Shown: positions 6,022-10,279 of the stretch, in pieces
Position numbering within the stretch: the stretch's first letter is position 1
Layout: the number at the start of each line of letters is the position of its first letter
DNA from: Methanobacterium sp.
GTDB taxonomy: Archaea > Methanobacteriota > Methanobacteria > Methanobacteriales > Methanobacteriaceae
DNA length: 10,279 bases
NCBI GenBank assembly: GCA_003164415.1
Contig: PLTK01000064.1
Span: 1-10,279, forward strand
Direction: 5' to 3'
Notes under the pieces: generated by a model
Seen by the model: only the letters and a program-made list of their open reading frames with translations
Told to the model about the DNA's origin: nothing
Database searches by the model: none
Translations under genes and position numbers: made by a program

Positions 6022-6068
6022 ATTAAAACCCATTTTTTCCCCAGTACTCATTCAATTAAAACCCATTT
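6022..6068. repeat. 14-base direct repeat, 33-base period
   Basis: ATTAAAACCCATTT occurs at 6022-6035 and again at 6055-6068. The 33-base period is about three helical turns, and the pair lies 60-120 bases upstream of the TATA box of the secreted protein gene, where an activator could bind. Confidence 0.5.
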
Positions 6069-6191
6069 GTAGACAAAAAATATTTCTAAAATATCATCAA
6101 TTAAAAGGGATACGGCCCAAATAACCTCATAATCACCTCTAATATTTTCTTCCTTTTTAAACAATTCCTTAAAATATTATGTTCCATATTA

Positions 6192-6207
6192 TGTGACGAT
6201 TATCACA
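6192..6207. promoter_or_regulatory. TGTGA-N6-TCACA palindrome (CRP/FNR-like operator), copy 1
   Basis: TGTGA CGATTA TCACA, with context TTATGTGAC...TATCACAATG. A close relative lies at 7746-7765. A weaker TGTTAC/GTGACA pair follows at 6209-6229. The arms match the consensus of CRP/FNR-type regulators; the protein that binds here is unknown and could belong to another helix-turn-helix family. Confidence 0.5.
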
Positions 6208-6239
6208 ATGTTACATGTTTACCGTGACAATTAAACATT

Positions 6240-6262
6240 AAAGTTTATACTATATAAACTTT
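6240..6262. repeat. Perfect 10-3-10 palindrome followed by T-run
   Basis: AAAGTTTATA CTA TATAAACTTT, with further T to 6267 on the plus strand. It could be an operator, or a terminator for transcripts entering from the left on the plus strand. It lies 32 bases from the CRP-like palindrome. Confidence 0.55.
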
Positions 6263-6653
6263 TTTTTATATTGAACTAGAAGTGTTATATATTTATAATA
6301 TAAATAATTTTTAAGGTAAAGGAATTATAGTCCAACTTTAAGGAGTTATTGGGATTAAATTTAGGTTCAATTTTAGAATAGAGTGATTAAATTGAGTCAT
6401 AAATCATATTCCATGTTATACTCTCCAGTTATAACAATATACGATACAAATTTAATAAAATTATGATAATAATCCATTAATTATCCTGCAGATTTATTAT
6501 CATCCTAAGATTAGTATATTGATAATGGGCAAATAAGACCATAAAACTGATTTTTTTTACTAGAACAAACTTCAAATATATTTCCATACATATTAATAAC
6601 AAATTCTATTGATAGATAATTTTGAATACTTTTTAGGGTAGGGTGATTGTATA

Positions 6654-7679
6654 TTGATTGAAAATATAGTACGTGTTATGCTTGTGGAAGATAATCTAGG
6701 TGATGCTTTAATTTTATCCGAGATGCTTAAAGAAATTTATGATAATCACTTTAAACTTGTAAATTATAAACGGTTAGATGAGGGATTAAAGCATCTTAAT
6801 GAAGATTTTGATGTTATATTCTTGGATCTTAACCTTCCGGATAGTCATGGAATTATAACATTCAAAACTATGAATAAAAATGCTCCAGATTTGCCTATAA
6901 TAATTTTAACCGGACTAAATGATGAAGATCTTGCCATTAATATTGTATCCGAAGGTGCTCAGGATTATCTTGTTAAAGATCAAATAGATAAACAAATGCT
7001 TTCAAAATCCATTAAATATTCAATTAGACGTAAAAATATCGAAAATCAGCTTCAAATATCAATTGAGGATAAAGAATTACTTCTTAGAGAATTACATCAC
7101 CGTGTTAAAAATAATTTAATGATCATATCTAGCTTATTAAATTTGCAATCAACATATATTAAAGATGAAGAGTCTAAAAAGATTTTTAAGGACAGTCAAA
7201 ACCGTGCAAGATCCATGGCACTAATTCATGAACGATTATACCAATCAACAGACCTCAAACGAATTGATTTTGGTGACTATATACGCACATTAACAAACGA
7301 CATCTATCATACCTATGTAATGGATACAAATTTAATAAAGTTAAATGTTGATGTGGAAGATATAAGATTAGATATTGATATATCAATACCCTTAGGATTA
7401 ATTTTAAATGAATTAGTAACCAACAGTTTGAAACATGCCTTTCCACAAGGCTCGCCTGGAGAAATCGACATAATACTCCATACACAGGATAAAAAATATT
7501 TATTGGAAGTTAAAGATAACGGAATAGGATTTACTGAAGATATTGACTACAAAAATACGGATTCATTAGGATTGAGACTAGTTACAAATCTAACAGACCA
7601 AATTGAAGGAGAAATAGAATTTAACAACAAACTGGGAACATCGTTTAAAATTATTTTTAAAGACGAAAAATTTGAATAA
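6654..7679 (+). CDS. Cytoplasmic sensor histidine kinase: receiver + HisKA_2 + HATPase
   Basis: 341 residues. Residues ~6-120 are a receiver domain with acidic pair Glu12-Asp13, phospho-acceptor Asp58 (FLDLNLPDSHG), Thr86 and Lys108. Residues ~139-215 are a HisKA_2 dimerisation domain, ELLLRELHHRVKNNLMIISS, with His149 the likely phospho-acceptor. Residues ~240-336 are a HATPase domain with the N box LNELVTNSLKHAF, a G1 box VKDNGIGF and the G2-like SLGLRLV. No membrane helix or PAS domain is present, so the input is most likely phosphorylation of the receiver by another kinase, or a soluble cue; partner regulators are not in the window. The start is a TTG at 6654 placed six bases after GGTGAT (6642-6647); the next ATG (6678) would remove the first receiver strand. 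It is transcribed away from the secreted protein gene. Such receiver-first kinases are common in Methanobacteriales; the target is unknown. Confidence 0.92.
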   Translation: MIENIVRVMLVEDNLGDALILSEMLKEIYDNHFKLVNYKRLDEGLKHLNEDFDVIFLDLNLPDSHGIITFKTMNKNAPDLPIIILTGLNDEDLAINIVSEGAQDYLVKDQIDKQMLSKSIKYSIRRKNIENQLQISIEDKELLLRELHHRVKNNLMIISSLLNLQSTYIKDEESKKIFKDSQNRARSMALIHERLYQSTDLKRIDFGDYIRTLTNDIYHTYVMDTNLIKLNVDVEDIRLDIDISIPLGLILNELVTNSLKHAFPQGSPGEIDIILHTQDKKYLLEVKDNGIGFTEDIDYKNTDSLGLRLVTNLTDQIEGEIEFNNKLGTSFKIIFKDEKFE

Positions 7680-7745
7680 ATATTTAGTTTATACTAATCT
7701 GTCCCCAATTATAGTTTTAAACCATTGTATTTGAATATCTATTTT

Positions 7746-7765
7746 TATGTGACATATATCACATA
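7746..7765. promoter_or_regulatory. TATGTGA-N6-TCACATA palindrome (CRP/FNR-like operator), copy 2
   Basis: A perfect 7-6-7 palindrome, TATGTGA CATATA TCACATA, in the 159-base gap before the 7839 gene. It overlaps the AT-rich ACATATATC that could serve as the TATA box, which would suit repression. Most positions of its 22-base core match the copy at 6192, including TTATGTGAC and TATCACA. Confidence 0.55.
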
Positions 7766-7804
7766 TATCTAATTTCTTTTTAAAGGCTTTGTGATTCAAT
7801 AAAA

Positions 7805-7831
7805 GGAGAGTTGGCTCTTTTTAAACTCTCC
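7805..7831 (+). promoter_or_regulatory. Leader hairpin with a Shine-Dalgarno-like arm before the 7839 gene
   Basis: GGAGAGTT (7805-7812) pairs perfectly with AACTCTCC (7824-7831) across an 11-base loop. The 5' arm contains AAAAGGAG, so a ribosome binding site would be hidden when the stem is formed. The hairpin ends seven bases before the ATG at 7839. It may be a translational control element or part of a terminator/antiterminator. Confidence 0.45.
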
Positions 7832-7838
7832 AAATCAT

Positions 7839-8231
7839 ATGTTTCTATTAGTTATGAAAATTAATAAAGTTGAGGAGGCGATATCTTTGATAAGAAATAT
7901 CTCATACGAAATATTAAATAAGAAACATCTTACAACAGATATATTGATTAAATTTGAAGATAAAGGAATTACGAAAGATTTTCATGATTTCATTAAAGGC
8001 CAATTGGAAGAGTTTAAACAAGACCTCGATAATCCATACACAATTACAATTGACTCAAAATATGATTATAATAAAAAAATATTATTAATTGACATTGTCT
8101 TATCAATCCATGATACCCACAAACCATTACATACCCATTTAGTACAGGTAATTAATGATAAAACTTACAAATTTATAAAATTCTATGAAAGGAATATTCA
8201 ATTATATAAAAATAATTGTGGTGGCCAATAA
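7839..8231 (+). CDS. Soluble 125-130 residue protein of unknown function
   Basis: The frame from ATG 7839 gives 130 residues. An N-terminal amphipathic helix (INKVEEAISLIRNISYEILN) is followed by a second helical part (KDFHDFIKGQLEEFKQDL) and a beta-rich half (YTITIDSKYDYNKKILLIDIVLSI, LVQVINDKTYKFIKFYE). A His cluster, HDTHKPLHTH, could bind metal. No membrane helix or signal peptide. The start is uncertain: ATG 7839 and ATG 7854 have no nearby ribosome binding site, while GGAGG at 7874-7878 sits eight bases before an in-frame TTG at 7887, but that would remove part of the first helix. It is followed after one base by the zinc-ribbon frame, so the two are probably cotranscribed and translationally coupled. 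A CRP-like palindrome and a leader hairpin precede it. Family not recognised. Confidence 0.75.
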   Translation: MFLLVMKINKVEEAISLIRNISYEILNKKHLTTDILIKFEDKGITKDFHDFIKGQLEEFKQDLDNPYTITIDSKYDYNKKILLIDIVLSIHDTHKPLHTHLVQVINDKTYKFIKFYERNIQLYKNNCGGQ

Positions 8232-8232
8232 G

Positions 8233-8385
8233 TTGAAGGAAAATAAAAAATGTCCTAATTGCGGTTTTGAAGGATTAATGGACTGTTGGAAAACTATGGA
8301 AACTAATGATACTTTGAGCAAATGTCCTAATTGTAAATTTACATTTAGTTGGTGTAATATCACATTTATTAAAAATCAAAAATAG
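8233..8385 (+). CDS. Small zinc-ribbon protein (two CPNC knuckles)
   Basis: 50 residues from the TTG at 8233. CPNCGFEG (Cys7, Cys10) and CPNCKFTFSWC (Cys31, Cys34, Cys41) are separated by 20 residues, the layout of a zinc ribbon; a further Cys18 lies between them. The rest of the protein adds almost nothing to the ribbon, so it is likely a protein- or nucleic-acid-binding adaptor. The start is inferred: GGTGG at 8220-8224, inside the last codons of the previous gene, is eight bases upstream, and the TTG lies one base past that gene's TAA, which suits translational coupling. In-frame GTGs at 8218 and 8221 or an ATG at 8185 would overlap the previous gene and have no clear binding site. Confidence 0.65.
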   Translation: MKENKKCPNCGFEGLMDCWKTMETNDTLSKCPNCKFTFSWCNITFIKNQK

Positions 8386-8413
8386 AATTCTATAAAATTT
8401 AATATTAATCTAA

Positions 8414-8460
8414 TAGTCCCCTATGGGTTGTACAAGTTAGATAGTACAACTTGTGGACTA
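8414..8460. repeat. Composite inverted repeat with two alternative stems
   Basis: Outer arms TAGTCC (8414-8419) and GGACTA (8455-8460) enclose two competing stems: GTTGTAC/GTACAAC (8427-8433 with 8444-8450) and ACAAGTT/AACTTGT (8432-8438 with 8448-8454). The inner stems share bases and cannot form together. A short CCC/GGG pairing (8418-8420, 8425-8427) is also possible. It could terminate the plus-strand zinc-ribbon transcript, or act as a switch or terminator behind the 19-codon frame on the minus strand. Confidence 0.6.
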
Positions 8461-8517
8461 AATTAAGATAATTTTTAAAATTATGTCTAATTCAAAAGCC
8501 AATTCATTAATATTCAT
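8458..8517 (-). CDS. Possible 19-residue peptide
   Basis: MNINELAFEL followed by DIILKIILI, ending at a TAG that is the first codon of the composite repeat. AAGGTGA (8521-8527) lies three bases before the ATG, a good archaeal binding site. A TATA-like AATTATATAAAT (8534-8545) is only ~22 bases from the ATG, too close for a transcript that includes the binding site; CATATAAC near 8563-8570 is better placed. The peptide has an acidic front and a hydrophobic end. It could be a leader peptide, a small membrane-active peptide, or chance. Confidence 0.3.
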   Translation of the reverse strand: MNINELAFELDIILKIILI

Positions 8518-8596
8518 CTTTCACCTTAAATTTATTTATATAATTACATAACTCAATTTTCTGTTATATGAGTACATAATACTTAAAAATACAATT

Positions 8597-8619
8597 ATTC
8601 TGTTACATTAAAACAGAAT
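8597..8619. repeat. 8-7-8 inverted repeat ATTCTGTT/AACAGAAT
   Basis: ATTCTGTT (8597-8604) and AACAGAAT (8612-8619) form a perfect palindrome. TTCTGTTA also occurs at 8559-8566, 39 bases upstream of its copy here. It could be an operator or a small hairpin. Confidence 0.4.
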
Positions 8620-8790
8620 ATTTAAATAAATTATTATTTATCAACCATTCATTTCTTAGGACAAAAACCATCATATTCTTCTAGTTCGGTTTTGTCTGAT
8701 ACATTCACTTAAGATGTTTCAAAATATTCATAAAGCGATTAATACCTATTTGAACATAATATGGATGTTAGTCTGAAATAAATAGTTACT

Positions 8791-8855
8791 AATAAAAATA
8801 AAAAAGATAATTTTGTCCGATTTTACTTCCAAGTGTTTTATAGAAAGTAAAACCG
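8791..8855 (-). terminator. Hairpin terminator downstream of the MFS gene
   Basis: CGGTTTTACTT pairs with AAGTAAAATCG (8818-8828 with 8845-8855, one mismatch). On the minus strand it is followed by ATTATCTTTTTTATTTTTATT (in two parts around 8791-8811). It lies ~80 bases past the MFS stop codon. Confidence 0.5.
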
Positions 8856-8932
8856 AATTATTTAGTTATTCATCACCTGATTTTTTTAAATTTTTCTCAT
8901 CTATCTTTTTTAAACTTTAATTTAATAAAAAT

Positions 8933-10279
8933 CTAATCATTTTCTGCTTGAATAGATATTTCCTCCTTGGTGTTGTCTTCCAGAATTTCATCTTCATATA
9001 TGTAAGTTTTTCCTCTTAATGCTGAAAATATAGCGGCAACGATACAGAATAATGCCCCAATATAGAATGCTGTTTGAAGTGAAGGCATGAATGCAATTTG
9101 AAGTGTTGATGGAAACCATGTAATACTGGTTAAAGTATTCAGTGTTGAATTTGGTATATGGGAAACAATTGGCATTGGCAAAGCTGCTAAAATGGCACTA
9201 ACTGGGTTGGAACCAAGAAGAGCTGAAAATAAAGCAGCTGTTGGTGGAAGATTACTAATTATTGGAGCCAATGCATTAGCACCCATACTGTTCAGTGAAG
9301 AGGATAGGGCATCTGGCAGTTTTTGTGTTAATCCAACAATGATTATGGTAAAAAATATTCCCATACTGGCTATAAAGGCCGTGTTGATTATGGTGGTTAT
9401 CATACCAGAGGCTACTCCCCTATCTTGTGCTGGTACCGAGTTCATTATGGCTGTTTGGTTTGGGGGATTGAATATTCCAAGTCCGGCTCCCATCAGAAAC
9501 AGTGCTATTCCAAGTTCCATGTAATTAAAATTATAGGGGATATTTGCTAGTATAAGGAATGCTATTGTAGAAATAACCATTCCAAAGGTAGCTATTCCAC
9601 GAGGCCCGTATTTATCGGATAATGTTCCTGCAATTGGACCCATAATAATCAATCCAAGTGTGAGTGGTATCATATAAATTCCGGCCCAGAATGGGGTTGA
9701 ACTGTAACTGTAACCATGAAGTGGCAGCCAAATACCCTGAAGTAGTAATATAATACTGAACATCATACCGCCCTGAGCTAATGTGGTTAACAAGCCTGCT
9801 ATATTAGCAAATGCAAAGCTTCTATTTTTAAATAAGCTTAAACGGAACATGGGTGCTTCAACCCTGGTTTCAATAAATATGAATAGGATTAGCGACAGTA
9901 ATCCCAATATCATGGAGGTTATGACCCATGGATTGTTCCATCCCATAGGATTAGTACCGTATGGTAATAATCCGTAGGTTACCCCTACCAGTAGGAGTGT
10001 GATACCTAAGAAGAATGTTAGGTTTCCCCATAGATCTATCTTAGTTTTAACAGCTTTAATTGATGTTTCTTTTAGTTTGTAATAGGACCATACTGTACCC
10101 ATGATTCCGAATGGTACACTGAGTAGGAAAATATATCTCCAATCGAATACAGCTAATATACCGCCCAATATTAAACCTAAAAACATTCCCGACATTAATC
10201 CAACACCATTTATACCTAATGCCTTTCCCCGTTCATTAGCTGGAAATGCATCTGTAAGTATAGCTGCAGTATTTGCAAG
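8933..10279 (-). CDS. DHA2-family MFS exporter (EmrB/QacA type; N-terminus outside window)
   Basis: 448 visible residues; the frame stays open to the window edge, so an ATG at 10195 is internal. The first visible part, LTDAFPANERGKALGINGVG, then GLILGGILAVFDWRYIFLLSVPFG, matches the ERGKA and G-x-x-LGG...WR-x-IF-x-x-x-P-x-G signatures of DHA2 proteins around TM4-TM6. About ten further helices follow, making 14 in total likely. GTLSDKYGPR is the second-half version of the MFS loop motif, and NQTAIMNSVPAQDRGVASGM is also typical. A long loop before the last helix (Gly/Pro/Leu-rich) and an acidic cytoplasmic tail EDEILEDNTKEE close the protein. Such proteins export drugs or other amphipathic compounds with proton antiport; the substrate here cannot be told. 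The gene precedes only spacer on its strand, and a hairpin terminator follows. Confidence 0.9.
   Translation of the reverse strand, partial: LANTAAILTDAFPANERGKALGINGVGLMSGMFLGLILGGILAVFDWRYIFLLSVPFGIMGTVWSYYKLKETSIKAVKTKIDLWGNLTFFLGITLLLVGVTYGLLPYGTNPMGWNNPWVITSMILGLLSLILFIFIETRVEAPMFRLSLFKNRSFAFANIAGLLTTLAQGGMMFSIILLLQGIWLPLHGYSYSSTPFWAGIYMIPLTLGLIIMGPIAGTLSDKYGPRGIATFGMVISTIAFLILANIPYNFNYMELGIALFLMGAGLGIFNPPNQTAIMNSVPAQDRGVASGMITTIINTAFIASMGIFFTIIIVGLTQKLPDALSSSLNSMGANALAPIISNLPPTAALFSALLGSNPVSAILAALPMPIVSHIPNSTLNTLTSITWFPSTLQIAFMPSLQTAFYIGALFCIVAAIFSALRGKTYIYEDEILEDNTKEEISIQAEND

Larger units (their letters stand above)
5908..6653. other. Spacer of ~750 bases between divergent genes, rich in regulatory-looking repeats
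   Basis: In order it holds the promoter and ribosome binding site of the 5907 gene, a 14-base direct repeat (6022, 6055), a minus-strand GAGGTGAT ribosome binding site at ~6133 leading only into a nine-codon frame, a CRP-like palindrome (6192-6207), a perfect 10-3-10 palindrome (6240-6262), and a plus-strand TATA-like stretch near 6287-6310. Mini-frames with plausible binding sites follow: AAGGAG then TTG near 6350, and GAGTGAT then a TTG at 6392 opening 24 codons. A further TATA-like AAATATATTT (6575-6584) is the likely kinase promoter. The kinase may therefore have a long leader. Confidence 0.45.
8386..8932. other. Spacer of ~550 bases between convergent genes with several inverted repeats
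   Basis: It holds the composite repeat at 8414-8460, a 19-codon minus-strand frame (8458-8517), a TATA-like ATTATATAAAT at ~8534-8544 (minus), an 8-7-8 inverted repeat (8597-8619) and the hairpin terminator of the MFS gene (8791-8855). A minus-strand frame at ~8654-8713 reads SDKTELEEYDGFCPKK before its stop but has only a GTG and no binding site. No tRNA or rRNA seen. Confidence 0.4.

Noticed and set aside
6086..6141. Minus-strand GAGGTGAT followed directly by ATG
   Set aside because: The frame closes after nine codons and the site is almost touching the ATG; no evidence for a functional peptide.
7255..7485. Minus-strand 76-codon ORF
   Set aside because: Lies wholly antisense within the histidine kinase gene.
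8654..8713. Minus-strand frame reading SDKTELEEYDGFCPKK
   Set aside because: Only a GTG directly behind a stop codon, no ribosome binding site, too short to test by eye.
9192..9977. Two plus-strand ORFs of 110 and 64 codons
   Set aside because: Both are antisense shadows of the MFS exporter gene.
1..10279. CRISPR array, tRNA, rRNA, insertion sequence or known defence system
   Set aside because: No regularly spaced repeats, no cloverleaf or conserved rRNA segments, and no transposase, nuclease or toxin-antitoxin pair could be recognised.

Overview
The window looks like chromosomal DNA of a low-GC archaeon, most probably a methanogen of the Methanobacteriales (Methanobacterium-like). The reasons are AT-rich spacers with BRE/TATA-type promoters, ribosome binding sites of the GGTGA/GGAGG type, TTG and GTG starts, secreted proteins packed with N-glycosylation sequons, a DUF5518-like membrane protein and a HisKA_2-type sensor kinase with an N-terminal receiver. 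No methanogenesis gene is present, so the assignment is inference.

Layout. 1-1433 (minus) is a phospholipase D-like protein with two N-terminal transthyretin-like modules; its C-terminus lies outside the window. 1603-2201 (minus) holds a four-helix membrane protein with an Arg/Asp tail, followed by a 24-residue single-helix membrane peptide. 2555-2983 (minus) is a secreted PepSY protein. 3231-3769 (minus) holds a small helical protein of unknown function and a 53-residue CxxC protein. 4359-5021 (minus) is an SGNH hydrolase with clearly higher GC and a bacterial-type ribosome binding site, probably acquired horizontally. 5317-5907 (minus) is a secreted Asn/Thr-rich protein with a six-cysteine hydrophobic C-terminus; its initiation codon appears to be ATT or ATA. 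6654-7679 (plus) is a cytoplasmic receiver-histidine kinase. 7839-8385 (plus) encodes an unknown 125-130 residue protein and a small zinc ribbon, probably cotranscribed. 8933-10279 (minus) is a DHA2-type MFS exporter whose N-terminus lies outside the window.

The genes do not form one pathway. The common theme is the cell surface and signalling: secreted or membrane proteins, a lipase-like and an esterase-like hydrolase, an exporter and a sensor kinase. The clearest sign of shared regulation is a pair of closely related TGTGA-N6-TCACA palindromes, one upstream of the kinase and one upstream of the 7839 gene. The spacers are unusually rich in inverted repeats, at 3940, 5299, 6240, 7805, 8414, 8597 and 8818. 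The leads I rate highest are the palindrome pair, the non-AUG start with its cysteine-rich product, the tiny membrane peptide, and the composite inverted repeat at 8414-8460 that abuts a 19-codon reading frame.
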